Assembly: GCA_036845225.1 (NCBI GenBank)
Contig: DAIUEJ010000032.1
Span: 1 to 33,896, forward strand
Origin: FEN-680 sp036845225
Lineage (GTDB): Bacteria > Actinomycetota > Geothermincolia > Fen-727 > Anoxymicrobiaceae
Direction: 5' to 3'
Length of the DNA: 33,896 nt
Shown: positions 7,139 to 15,586 of the stretch, in pieces
Numbering within the stretch: position 1 is the first letter of the stretch
How the letters are laid out: each line of letters begins with the position of its first letter
Translations under genes and position numbers: made by a program
Notes under the pieces: generated by a model
Seen by the model: only the letters and a program-made list of their open reading frames with translations
What the model was told of the DNA's origin: nothing
The model's database searches: none

Positions 7139-8599
7139 CTACCTGTTCAGCCTGAAGGGCGTTCCTTCCAGAACGTTTGAGAGCGTCGTCACGTCATAAC
7201 CCCGTTTCTGGATCTCCGGAATCACCTTTGCGAGGATGTCGAAGGTCCCGATCCCGCCGAAGTGGCACAGGATTATCGCCCCCGGCTGGAGGTTCGCGAG
7301 CACGTTGGCGACCCGCTGGTCGGTCGTCAGCCCCCGCTTGGTGTCGAGGGTGTCGATCGTCCAGTTCACCACCCAGAAGCCTTCCCTGGCCACCCAGTTG
7401 ACGGCGGCTACGTCAAAATCGCCGCCGGAGAAACGGATGTACGGATAGACCTCGTGGGTGAAGCCGCTGATCTCCTGGACCGAGCGCCACAGCTCGCTCA
7501 TCACCGCAGGCTCGGGCATCTTTCTCATCGTGCGGTGGGACCAGGTGTGGCTGCAGATCTCTCCGCCCATCTCGTAGACGCGCCGGGCGACCTCCCTGCC
7601 CTGCGGAGTCGTGAGGTATTCTCCGATGGGGAAGGCGGTGAAACGGATGCGCCAGGCCTTCAGCAGGTCGAGGATGCGCATGTCCGCTCCCCAGCCGTCG
7701 TCGATGGTCAGCGCCACGCGCTTGAGCGCGAGGTTGCCGCGGCGGATGATGGCGATGGGGATGGCCGGCGGCAGCTTGCCCCTGACTGAGGAGGGGTCGA
7801 AGGTGAGCAGCCTGTTCCCGCTGAACATCTCCGGCGGGCTCACCGCCGTCCGCACTCTGATGTCGCCGGGCCTGAGCATGGCGGTGACGTCGTCCATGGC
7901 GGTCCTGGGCAGGCGCTTCTCGATGGCCGCCACTTTCTCGCTCCCGTCGTACGGCATCTCGTCCAGGGTCCCGAGCGCGCGGGCACCCTCGAGCCTCCCG
8001 AGCATCGCGAGGACGGCGTCGGCATCGGTCCCGGGGTCCGTCACCAGGGCGTTGCGAAGCGCCGTGTCTGAAACGGCGGACGCGGACGGGACTGGCCGAG
8101 AGGGTTGCCCGGGGTAGACGGCGGACAGCTCGAGGAGCGGGTCCGAGTTGATTCCGCTGTAGCTGGTGAAGACCGGCCAGCAGCGGTCCTTGATCTCGGC
8201 GAAGCTGTTGACGGGCAGGCCGGTGGCGCGCCCGACCCAGTGCACCAGCACCGACCTGTCTTCGCGCCGCATGAAGTCAGGGAATGGCGTGGCGTGGAGC
8301 CGGACCGCCTGAGCCTCGTCACCAACCAGCTCGTAGACCTCCACCCGCCGGGAGCCGTCCTCGTGGAACCGCGCGAAGTAAGCGCGGTCGCCCGCCGGCG
8401 CGTCGAAGACGAAGAGCACGTTCAGGGGTTCTCCGGGGACATGCACGGTGAGGCCGAGGGACGCCTGCGCCGGTGGAGCGCCGCCGGCCGCGGCCGATGC
8501 CGCCGCGCCGCCCGCCAGCAACGCCGCGCTCAGCGCGAGCGCCAGTGAGGCGGCCAACAGCGGGCGCGCCACTCCCTTCTCAGGGCTCTTGCCTCTCAA
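7139..8599 (-). CDS. Secreted polysaccharide deacetylase (NodB domain) with an unrecognised N-terminal region
   Basis: A 486-residue protein with an N-terminal signal sequence (basic MRGKSPEKG, then a hydrophobic Ala/Leu stretch to about residue 40). About 240 residues that I cannot assign follow, then a C-terminal NodB/CE4 domain. Within that domain TIDDGWG (about 297-303) supplies the catalytic and metal-binding Asp pair, and HTWSH (about 350) the metal-binding His pair. A late Trp/Asp segment (NWTIDTLD) and the HFGG segment complete the fold. CE4 enzymes remove N-acetyl groups from peptidoglycan or other surface glycans. The start is TTG 8599, with GAGGAG about seven bases upstream. It overlaps the end of the translin-family gene by 20 bases, implying coupled translation as the last gene of a four-gene operon. 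Confidence 0.8.
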   Translation of the reverse strand: MRGKSPEKGVARPLLAASLALALSAALLAGGAAASAAAGGAPPAQASLGLTVHVPGEPLNVLFVFDAPAGDRAYFARFHEDGSRRVEVYELVGDEAQAVRLHATPFPDFMRREDRSVLVHWVGRATGLPVNSFAEIKDRCWPVFTSYSGINSDPLLELSAVYPGQPSRPVPSASAVSDTALRNALVTDPGTDADAVLAMLGRLEGARALGTLDEMPYDGSEKVAAIEKRLPRTAMDDVTAMLRPGDIRVRTAVSPPEMFSGNRLLTFDPSSVRGKLPPAIPIAIIRRGNLALKRVALTIDDGWGADMRILDLLKAWRIRFTAFPIGEYLTTPQGREVARRVYEMGGEICSHTWSHRTMRKMPEPAVMSELWRSVQEISGFTHEVYPYIRFSGGDFDVAAVNWVAREGFWVVNWTIDTLDTKRGLTTDQRVANVLANLQPGAIILCHFGGIGTFDILAKVIPEIQKRGYDVTTLSNVLEGTPFRLNR

Positions 8600-9221
8600 T
8601 CAACTTCTCCTCGAGTTCCTTCATCGTGTTCTCGAGGCTCTGCCGTCGGATCGCGGTCGTAAGATCGCCTCGGGTCCGCTCGAGAACGCTGCGCACCATG
8701 TCGTTGGTCCTCTTGAGCCCCGCCGTAATTGCATTGGGGTAATCGACAGAGGCGAGGAGGTAGTAGACGTCGTCCATCACTCCCAGGATGTACTCCCCCT
8801 TTGCGAGGTCGTTCTCCCTGATGAGGTCGAGGGAGTGCCTCCGCATCTCGCCGACCGCTTCGCCCAGGCCGTTCAGGTAAGGCGCCACCCCGACGTCCAG
8901 CTCCACGGGCAGGGGCAGCGGCCTCTCCTCGATGAGCGCGAAGGTGCACGAAGCTTCCGCGAACTCCTTCTCCGCGTCCTGCAGGAAGCCGGCGTAGTAT
9001 ATTCGATGGAACGGCTCGAGCAGGACGTGGGCCGCCTTGATGTTCTGGCGCGCCGCGTCCAGCAGGCGCATCGATTCTTCGCGGTCGCCCCTGTGCGCCG
9101 CGCGTATCGAGTTCGCGCAGAACTGGATGCAGGCCCGGGAAAGCGCAAGCCCTTTCTCTCTCGCGGCGTTCTCCAGGTCGAACGTCTCCTTGACCAGGTC
9201 GTAGATGTGCGTGAGTTCCAT
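8580..9221 (-). CDS. Translin/TRAX-family protein (archaeal-like, COG2178 type)
   Basis: A 213-residue, almost entirely helical protein of the length typical for translins. Family signatures are clear: RGDREES near residue 45, AGFLQDAEKEFAEA at 77-90, YLNGLGEAVGEMRR at 115-128, DYPNAITAGLKRTNDMVR at 160-177 and ERTRGDLT at 181-188. In the C3PO complex, TRAX acts as an RNA endonuclease through two Glu in an E-x-x-E motif plus an Asp and a Glu four residues apart. Here E86 and E89, and E121 and E125, occupy those places, with Glu replacing the Asp. Activity is therefore plausible but unproven. ATG 9221 has TAGGAG six bases upstream. It lies eight bases after the cyclase gene and overlaps the deacetylase gene. 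A link between the enzymes and RNA handling is not obvious. Confidence 0.8.
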   Translation of the reverse strand: MELTHIYDLVKETFDLENAAREKGLALSRACIQFCANSIRAAHRGDREESMRLLDAARQNIKAAHVLLEPFHRIYYAGFLQDAEKEFAEASCTFALIEERPLPLPVELDVGVAPYLNGLGEAVGEMRRHSLDLIRENDLAKGEYILGVMDDVYYLLASVDYPNAITAGLKRTNDMVRSVLERTRGDLTTAIRRQSLENTMKELEEKLIERQEP

Positions 9222-9229
9222 TCTTTCTC

Positions 9230-9997
9230 CTATCCGCTGACGATGCCGACGGGCCGGCACCAGCCCGCGCTCGCGCCGGTTATCTTGACGGGGAAGCAAG
9301 CGACCTTGAAGCCGTGGGGAGGAAGCATGTCCAGGTTGGCAAGCTTCTCGAGGTGGCAGTACGGCTCCTCGATGCCGGCGTAATGTGCTTCCCAGATGAT
9401 CGACGCGTCGCCGGTCTCTCTGACCTCCTCCACGATGCTCGCGAAAGGCCTGTCGAAGCCCCACGCGTCGGTGCCCATCACCTTGACCCCTCTGGCGATC
9501 AGCCACAGGGTCGACTCGCGGGTCATGCCAGCCCCCCTGTTGATGTAGTCCGGGCTGCCCCAGAACTTGTCGACGCCGGTCATGACGAGGACGATGTCGC
9601 GCGGCTTGATCTCGTAAGAGATGCGGCCGAGCTCGGCGGTGATGTCCTCTACGTTGATCCTCTCGCCGTCCGCCTTGGCGCGCATGTCCAGGACCACCCC
9701 GTCGGAGAAGCACCACTCGAGCGGGACCTCGTCGATGGTCATGGCGCGCTCGCCGCCGGCGGTCGGGGCGTAGTGCCAGGGGGCGTCCAGGTGTGTGCCC
9801 GCGTGGGTGATGAGCGTGATGTTGTCGTTCGCCCAGCCGAGCCCGCCGGGCAGGCTCTCGGGCGGCACCCCGAATATCTGGGACATCACGGCCGCCCCCG
9901 CCGCGTGGTCCATATGGGTGACGCTGGGCTTGAACGGCTCGCTCTCGGACTCCTCGATCGGGACCGAGAGATCTATGAACTTCATTTTATCCGCCAT
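9230..9997 (-). CDS. Cyclase-family metal hydrolase (kynurenine formamidase-like)
   Basis: A 255-residue member of the cyclase family that includes bacterial kynurenine formamidase and isatin hydrolase. The metal-binding signature HxGTHxDxPxH is present as HAGTHLDAPWH near residues 65-75. The later GTDAWGFD and HYAGIEEPYCHLEKLAN segments are also typical. Members hydrolyse amide or lactam bonds using Zn or Mn. The gene starts at ATG 9997, which abuts the TAG of the upstream aminotransferase (TAGATG), and GGAGG lies eight bases upstream. A role beside the aminotransferase in degrading an amino acid or related amide is inferred from this coupling. The substrate cannot be read. No other kynurenine pathway gene is in the window, so that specific name is not applied. 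Confidence 0.8.
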   Translation of the reverse strand: MADKMKFIDLSVPIEESESEPFKPSVTHMDHAAGAAVMSQIFGVPPESLPGGLGWANDNITLITHAGTHLDAPWHYAPTAGGERAMTIDEVPLEWCFSDGVVLDMRAKADGERINVEDITAELGRISYEIKPRDIVLVMTGVDKFWGSPDYINRGAGMTRESTLWLIARGVKVMGTDAWGFDRPFASIVEEVRETGDASIIWEAHYAGIEEPYCHLEKLANLDMLPPHGFKVACFPVKITGASAGWCRPVGIVSG

Positions 9998-11155
9998 CTA
10001 TTCCGCCTCCCGCTTCTTAAGATAGTTTTCCAACCTGGCGGTCCCTTCCTTGATATTGTCGAGCGAGTTAGCGTACGAGAAGCGGATGTACCCCTCGCCC
10101 CCGCTCCCGAAGTCTATGCCCGGGGCGACCGCGACCCGCGCTTTGTCCAGGACCTCCAGGCAGAACGCGTAGGAGTCGTGGGTGTAATGCTTCGCGTTCG
10201 CGAAGATGTAGAAGGCCCCGGTCGGTTCGACCGTTATGCCGAAGCCCATCTCCCGCAGACGCCCCAGAAGAAACCTGCGCCTCTCGTCGTAGATCCTGGC
10301 CATCTCGGCGGTCTCGGCAGCGGTGTCCTCGAGCGCCGCGATGCCGGCCTGCTGTACGAACGAGTTCGCGCAGATGAGCAGGTTCTGCTGGATCTTCTGG
10401 ATGGGGCGCACGAAGTCGGGTGGGCTGATGATGTACCCGAGCCTCCAGCCGGTCATGGCGTAGAGCTTGGAGAACCCGTTGAGCACGAAGGCGTGGTCGG
10501 TGTACTCCAGTATGGAGTGCTCGCGCCCCTCGTAGACCAGCCCGTGGTATATCTCATCCGAGACGATGTATGCACGGCCGGCGACCGTCTCGACCAGCTC
10601 GGCCAGCTCGTGGTCCTGCATCACGATACCGGTAGGGTTGGACGGTGAGTTGATCATCACGCCCTTGACGGAATCGGCCATCCTGCCCTTGATGTCCGCC
10701 GGGCGGTAGTTGAAGCCGTCCTCCTCGTAAACGTCCACGTACCGGGGCACGCCTCCGACGAACTCGAGGATGTTCGGGTAGCAGGCGTACGAGGGGTTCG
10801 AGAGTATCAGCTCTTCTCCCGGGTTCAACAGCGCCGAGAAGATGAGGACCATAGCGAGGGACGTCCCGCTGGTGACGATCACGTTCTCCGCTGCCACCCG
10901 GACGCCGTAGCGGTCGTTGTAGTGCTTCGCGATCGCGGAGCGCAGCAGTGGGATGCCGAGGCTGTGTGTATAGTGCGTCATGCCGGCCTCGAGCGCCCGG
11001 CACGCAGCGTCCTTGACCGCCTCAGGCGTGTCGAAGTCAGGCTCGCCCACCTCGAGGTGGACGACGTGGGCGCCGTTCGCCTCCATCTCGTGTGCTTTTT
11101 CGAGTATCTCCATCACGTAGAACGGAGGAAGGCTGGAGGACCTCTGAGAGATCAA
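9998..11155 (-). CDS. Class I/II pyridoxal-phosphate aminotransferase
   Basis: A 385-residue aspartate/aromatic-type aminotransferase, which moves an amino group between an amino acid and a 2-oxoacid. The N-terminal ISQRSSSLPPFYVMEI and LEVGEPDFDTPE segments, SPSNPTG, SDEIYHGL and GFSKLYAMTGWRLGY (PLP-binding Lys about residue 230) are all standard. A conserved Arg for the substrate carboxylate is in GYIRFSYA. TTG 11155 is chosen because GGAGGT lies seven bases before it and the family N-terminus begins there. An upstream ATG at 11206 would add 17 residues without family similarity. It is the first gene of the operon running to 7139. The exact substrate is unclear; aspartate, aromatic or alanine-type activity is possible. 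Confidence 0.85.
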   Translation of the reverse strand: MISQRSSSLPPFYVMEILEKAHEMEANGAHVVHLEVGEPDFDTPEAVKDAACRALEAGMTHYTHSLGIPLLRSAIAKHYNDRYGVRVAAENVIVTSGTSLAMVLIFSALLNPGEELILSNPSYACYPNILEFVGGVPRYVDVYEEDGFNYRPADIKGRMADSVKGVMINSPSNPTGIVMQDHELAELVETVAGRAYIVSDEIYHGLVYEGREHSILEYTDHAFVLNGFSKLYAMTGWRLGYIISPPDFVRPIQKIQQNLLICANSFVQQAGIAALEDTAAETAEMARIYDERRRFLLGRLREMGFGITVEPTGAFYIFANAKHYTHDSYAFCLEVLDKARVAVAPGIDFGSGGEGYIRFSYANSLDNIKEGTARLENYLKKREAE

Positions 11156-11245
11156 GAACAGTACCTCCACTGCTCGGCCGTCGGGTATCAACGATGAGTG
11201 TAACAAATAGACGGGGGGAATATCGCCGGCGCCAGCGAATAATCA

Positions 11246-11261
11246 GTAAAGCGACCTTTAC
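11246..11261. other. Small hairpin upstream of the first pyrophosphatase gene
   Basis: GTAAAG (11246-11251) and CTTTAC (11256-11261) form a six-base-pair stem with a CGAC loop, about 20 bases before the TTG start of the pyrophosphatase and just upstream of its ribosome site. It could be an operator or leader structure. The rest of the 128-base divergent gap shows no clear promoter. Confidence 0.35.
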
Positions 11262-11283
11262 AGACTAGGGTGGAGGAGAGGCG

Positions 11284-13326
11284 TTGGCAAACTGGGTGCC
11301 GTGGGCAGTCCTGGGCGCTTCCGCGCTGTGCCTGCTCGTCGCGGCCGAGCTGGCACGACAGGTCCTCAAGTTCGACGAAGGCAGCGAGAAGGTCCGCGAG
11401 ATATCCCTCGAGATACAACTGGGTGCGGTGCGCTTCCTGGGCGAGGAGTACCGGGTGGTGCTGCTGTTCATAGCGGCTCTCGCCATCCTGGTCACCGTGG
11501 TTCTGTTCCGCGGCTGGATGGTCATGCTGTGCTTCCTGCTCGGAGCGGGCTGCTCGCTGGGGGCGGGATACATCGGCATGGCGATGACGACGCGGGCGAA
11601 CAGGCGCACCACCGAGCAGGCGTGCCTGGGCAAAATGGGGCAGGCCCTCAAGGTCGCCTACCGGGGCGGTCTGGTGATGGGCCTGGCCGTGTCCGGCGGG
11701 ACCCTCTTAGGCATCACCGTGCTGTACCTCATCTTCCAGGTGGGCCTGGGCTTCTGGGACTCCCAGAACATAATCCTCGGCTTTGCGCTGGGGTCCGCCA
11801 GCGTTGCGCTCTTCGCGCGTGTGGGCGGCGGCATCTTCACCAAGGGCGCGGACGTCGGGGCGGACCTCGCGGGCAAGATCGAGGAAGGAATACCGGAAGA
11901 CGACCCGCGCAACCCCGCGGTAATAGCGGACAACGTCGGGGACAACGTCGGTGACGTTGCCGGGATGGGCGCGGACCTCAGCGCCTCGTTTGCGGCGGCG
12001 ACCCTGGCGCCACTGGCGATCGCCGCGGGCGCGCAGGTGTATGTCGCCCTGGGCGCCAACGGCATGATACTGCCGCTGGCGATCGCCGCGGCGGGCATAC
12101 TGTGTTCTATCGCGGGCACTTTCTTTGTGGCGTTCAGCAACGGTGAGAAACCGGAGCGCTCTCTGGTGCTGGCGATGCTCGGGGCTGCCCTGCTGACGGT
12201 CGTAAGCTCTTTCTTCATCACCTGGGGTATCCTTGGCTGGCACCACACGGGCATCTTCTGGTCCATCCTGGCCGGGATCATCGCGGGTATGGGCATCGGC
12301 GCGGTGAGCTACTACTTCACCTCCAACTCGTTCTCGCCGGTGCGCCGCATAGCGCGGGCTTCCCAGACCGGGGCGGGGACGACCGTCATCAGCGGCATAT
12401 CGGAAGGCATGACCTCGACCGCGATCGCCGTGGTCCTTATCGCCGCCGCCGTCGGCATCGCCTACTACACCGGCAACAAGGCCTTTGCGGGAGGCGGCAT
12501 ATTCGGCGTCGCGATGCTGGCCATCGGGATGCTGAGCACGGCGGGGATGATCATCTCGGTCGACGCTTACGGCTCCGTGTCGGACAACGCGGGCGGCATC
12601 GCCGAGATGGCCGACCTGGGCGAAGACGTGCGGGAGAGGACCGACGTCCTGGACGCGGCGGGCAACACCATGGCGGCGATATCGAAAGGGGTCGCGGCCG
12701 GCTCTGCGACCCTCGCCGCGATAGCGCTACTGACAGCCTACTCGGCGGCGACCGGGCTGAAGACCATAAACCTCATCAACGACAAGACGCTGGTGGGCCT
12801 GCTGCTCGGCGTCATGGCGCCCCTGGCCTTCAGCGCCCAGACGATGCGCGGGGTCGAGAGGGCGGCGCACGCCGTGGTGGAAGAGGTCCGGCGCCAGTTC
12901 CAGGTGATCCCCGGCCTGCGCGAAGGCTCCGAAGGCGTCAAGCCGGATTACGAGAACGTGGTCCGGATGACGGCGCGTGAGTCTATCTACCAGATGCTCA
13001 TACCGGGCACCCTGGCCGTCATCGCGCCTCTGCTCATCGGCATCGTCCTGGGCAAAGAGACGCTCGCCGGCTTCATCGCGGGGGCCATCGCCTGCGGCTT
13101 CGCGACCGGCATCTGGATGGTCAACGCCGGGGAGGCGTGGGACAACGCCAAGAAGTACATCGAAGCGGGCAACCTGGGGGGCAAGGGCACCCCGGTGCAC
13201 AGCGCCTCCGTGGTGGGAGACACCGTCGGCGACCCACTCAAGGACACTGCGGGCCCCTCGATGAACGTGCTGATAGTGGTGATGTCCGTGGTCGCGCTTA
13301 TATTCGTGCCGCTCTTCACGCATTGA
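11284..13326 (+). CDS. hppA: Membrane-bound pyrophosphatase paralogue lacking the ion-gate Glu and Lys
   Basis: A 680-residue polytopic membrane pyrophosphatase; the family couples PPi hydrolysis to H+ or Na+ export. The catalytic face is intact: DVGADLAGK at 190-198, EDDPRNPAVIADNVGDNVGDVAG at 205-227, SDNAGG, WDNAKK and GDTVGDPLKDT. The AxxxKG segment (NTMAAISKG) has Ala where potassium-independent enzymes have Lys, which predicts potassium dependence. The sixth-helix gate motif, however, reads DLSAS: D231 is present but A234 replaces the gate Glu, and the plant-type alternative position (A238) is also Ala. In the last helix V665 replaces the gate Lys (NVLIVVM instead of NILIKxM). The TTG start follows GGAGGAGAG. 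Whether it still pumps, pumps differently or only hydrolyses cannot be told from sequence. Confidence 0.9.
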   Translation: MANWVPWAVLGASALCLLVAAELARQVLKFDEGSEKVREISLEIQLGAVRFLGEEYRVVLLFIAALAILVTVVLFRGWMVMLCFLLGAGCSLGAGYIGMAMTTRANRRTTEQACLGKMGQALKVAYRGGLVMGLAVSGGTLLGITVLYLIFQVGLGFWDSQNIILGFALGSASVALFARVGGGIFTKGADVGADLAGKIEEGIPEDDPRNPAVIADNVGDNVGDVAGMGADLSASFAAATLAPLAIAAGAQVYVALGANGMILPLAIAAAGILCSIAGTFFVAFSNGEKPERSLVLAMLGAALLTVVSSFFITWGILGWHHTGIFWSILAGIIAGMGIGAVSYYFTSNSFSPVRRIARASQTGAGTTVISGISEGMTSTAIAVVLIAAAVGIAYYTGNKAFAGGGIFGVAMLAIGMLSTAGMIISVDAYGSVSDNAGGIAEMADLGEDVRERTDVLDAAGNTMAAISKGVAAGSATLAAIALLTAYSAATGLKTINLINDKTLVGLLLGVMAPLAFSAQTMRGVERAAHAVVEEVRRQFQVIPGLREGSEGVKPDYENVVRMTARESIYQMLIPGTLAVIAPLLIGIVLGKETLAGFIAGAIACGFATGIWMVNAGEAWDNAKKYIEAGNLGGKGTPVHSASVVGDTVGDPLKDTAGPSMNVLIVVMSVVALIFVPLFTH

Positions 13327-13405
13327 GGGCCCGCCCGCAGAAGTCTTCTTAGACCCCTTCCTGCATCACATCCGGCCGTCCGGCTTTATGGCTCCGGTTG
13401 ACGTC

Positions 13406-13434
13406 TTGCGGATTGCGGTACTCATAAATATAAT
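13406..13434 (+). promoter_or_regulatory. Promoter between the two pyrophosphatase genes
   Basis: TTGCGG (13406-13411) and a perfect TATAAT (13429-13434) are 17 bases apart. A transcript from near 13441 would have a leader of about 50 bases containing AAGGAG. The second pyrophosphatase can therefore be expressed independently of the first. Confidence 0.6.
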
Positions 13435-13493
13435 GAGGCCTGTTTGTCAGCCCGCCGAGTGCCACTCGGATACCGCATTGGAAGGAGTAACGG

Positions 13494-15545
13494 ATGACCA
13501 CCTGGATACCCATAGTCGTAGTGGGAATCTCCGCTTTCTGCCTTGTCGTGGCGGCGATCTTCGCGAAACTGGTCCTCAATGCACCCCCCGGCAACGAGCG
13601 TATGCAGGAGATATCGAAGTGGATACAGGAAGGCGCGCGCGCCTTCATCCGCCGCGAGTACGGATACGTGGCTATCTTCATGCTGATAATGGTCGTGCTG
13701 ATCTCGGTCGCGCTTCGCAGCCAGAACGGATGGCAGACAGCGCTATGCTACGTCTTCGGCGCGCTGTGTTCGCTCGGTGCTGGCTTCGTGGGCCTGTCGA
13801 TCGCTACCAGGGCCAACTCCAGGACCACGGAGGCGGCCCGGGGCGGAGTATCCGGAGCGCTCACAGTGGCCTTCCGCAGCGGGGCGGTCATGGGCCTCAC
13901 CGTGGCGGGCCTGGGACTTCTCGGCCTGACCGTCTGCTACATCATCTTTGAACAGGTACTCGGTTTCTGGAACGCATCGAACATCATCCTGGGCTTTTCG
14001 CTCGGGGCTTCCAGCGTCGCGCTGTTCGCACGCGTGGGAGGAGGCATCTTCACCAAGGCCGCCGACGTAGGGGCGGACCTTGTCGGCAAGGTGGAGGCCG
14101 GCATCCCCGAGGACGACCCGCGGAACCCCGCGGTCATCGCTGACAACGTCGGCGACAACGTGGGTGACGTCGCGGGCATGGGCGCCGACCTCTACGAGTC
14201 CTACGTAGCGGCCATCGTGGCGCCTATCGCCATCGCATCTTCCGGCCTTGTCTTCCAGAAGTTCGGGGCGAAAGGCCTGGTCCTCCCGCTGGCCGTCACC
14301 GGCGCCGGGGTACTCTGCTCTATCCTCGGCACCCTGCTCGTGCGCACCAAGAAAGGCGGGCGCTCCGCTCAGCGCGCGCTCACCTGGTCGACGTACGCGA
14401 CCGCCGGACTGGCGACCCTGAGTTCTTTCTTCCTGGTCTGGTGGATCCTGGGCTGGCAGCATGTCGGCCTCTTCTACTCCCTCTTGATGGGTATCGTCTC
14501 CGGAATAGTCATAGGCCTCACAAGCGAGTACTTCACGTCGGACCACTACAACCCCGTCAAAGAGATTGCGAAGAGCGCGCAGACCGGTTCAGCCACCATA
14601 ATCATCAGGGGCCTCGCGGTCGGGATGCTGTCGACGGTAGTGCCTATAGTGATGGTCGCGATAGCGATAGCAGTCTCTTTCTGGACGGGCAGCCGCGCCG
14701 TGGCGGGCGGTGGCATCTTCGGCATCGGCCTTGCAGCCCTCGGGATGCTCTGCACCACCGGCATGGTAGTCGCCGTTGACGCCTACGGGCCGGTCGCGGA
14801 CAACGCCGGCGGCATCGCGGAGATGGCTCACCTCGAGCCCGAAGTCCGCGAGATAACCGACAACCTCGACTCGGTTGGAAACACCACAGCCGCCATAGGA
14901 AAGGGCTTCGCCATCGGCTCCGCGGCCCTCGCGGCCCTCGCCCTGTTCGCCGCTTACGCCCAGGCCGTCGGCCTGGGCAAGATAGACATGGTCGGCGACT
15001 ACAAGTTCTTCGTCGGGCTGCTGCTCGGCGGGGTGCTGCCGTTCGTGTTCAGCTCCCTGACGCTGAACGCCGTGGGGCGAGCAGCCATGTCGGTCGTCGA
15101 AGAGGTCCGGAGACAGTTCCGCGAGATAGTGGGGCTCAAGGAGGGCTTACCGGGTGTCGTGCCGGACTACGCCCGTTGCGTTGACATCACCACCAAGACG
15201 GCCATCTACGAGATGCTGCTGCCGGGGGCGCTTGCCATCGTCGTCCCGCTGATGATCGGCCGGTTTATGGGCAAGCAGTCACTGGCGGGATTCCTCGCCG
15301 GTGCCCTGGTGGTCGGGTTCATCCTGGCCATCATGTTCGCCAACGCGGGCGGAGCGTGGGACAACGCGAAGAAGCTGATCGAAGGCGGCGAGTACGGTGG
15401 CAAGGGCACTCCGACCCACGCGGCAGCCGTCTGTGGAGATACGGTAGGCGACCCGTTCAAGGACACCAGCGGCCCTGCGATGAACATCCTGATCAAGGTG
15501 ATGACGGTCGTCTCACTGCTGTTCGTGCCGCTGTTCATCAAGTGA
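13494..15545 (+). CDS. hppA: Membrane-bound proton/sodium-translocating pyrophosphatase
   Basis: A 683-residue canonical M-PPase hydrolysing PPi at the cytoplasmic face and exporting H+ or Na+. The catalytic motifs are complete: DVGADLVGK, EDDPRNPAVIADNVGDNVGDVAG, ADNAGGIAEM, WDNAKK and GDTVGDPFKDTSGP. The gate residues D232, E235 (DLYESY) and K668 (NILIKVM) are all present. NTTAAIGKG has the Ala typical of potassium-dependent enzymes. Because potassium-dependent families include both H+ and Na+ pumps, the transported ion cannot be assigned here. ATG 13494 has AAGGAG six bases upstream. It lies 167 bases after a paralogue of almost equal length, implying tandem duplication followed by divergence, and has its own promoter. 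A strong hairpin follows at 15587-15615. Confidence 0.95.
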   Translation: MTTWIPIVVVGISAFCLVVAAIFAKLVLNAPPGNERMQEISKWIQEGARAFIRREYGYVAIFMLIMVVLISVALRSQNGWQTALCYVFGALCSLGAGFVGLSIATRANSRTTEAARGGVSGALTVAFRSGAVMGLTVAGLGLLGLTVCYIIFEQVLGFWNASNIILGFSLGASSVALFARVGGGIFTKAADVGADLVGKVEAGIPEDDPRNPAVIADNVGDNVGDVAGMGADLYESYVAAIVAPIAIASSGLVFQKFGAKGLVLPLAVTGAGVLCSILGTLLVRTKKGGRSAQRALTWSTYATAGLATLSSFFLVWWILGWQHVGLFYSLLMGIVSGIVIGLTSEYFTSDHYNPVKEIAKSAQTGSATIIIRGLAVGMLSTVVPIVMVAIAIAVSFWTGSRAVAGGGIFGIGLAALGMLCTTGMVVAVDAYGPVADNAGGIAEMAHLEPEVREITDNLDSVGNTTAAIGKGFAIGSAALAALALFAAYAQAVGLGKIDMVGDYKFFVGLLLGGVLPFVFSSLTLNAVGRAAMSVVEEVRRQFREIVGLKEGLPGVVPDYARCVDITTKTAIYEMLLPGALAIVVPLMIGRFMGKQSLAGFLAGALVVGFILAIMFANAGGAWDNAKKLIEGGEYGGKGTPTHAAAVCGDTVGDPFKDTSGPAMNILIKVMTVVSLLFVPLFIK

Positions 15546-15552
15546 AGACCGG

Positions 15553-15570
15553 GGGGTCAGGCACTTTTCA
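15553..15570. repeat. GGGGTCAGGCAC motif after the second pyrophosphatase
   Basis: GGGGTCAGGCACTTTT starts eight bases after the stop codon. Inverse copies of its core follow: GCCTGAC at 15638-15644 and GTGCCTGA at 15693-15700. A related core occurs at 2793 and 26585. I associate this motif, from memory, with dispersed REP-like elements in MAGs of several phyla. Confidence 0.45.
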
Positions 15571-15586
15571 CCCCGTCATTTTCGTC

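Noticed and set aside
9230..11155. A kynurenine degradation pathway
   Set aside because: The cyclase family is broad, and no dioxygenase, kynureninase or other pathway gene is present; one formamidase-like gene is insufficient.
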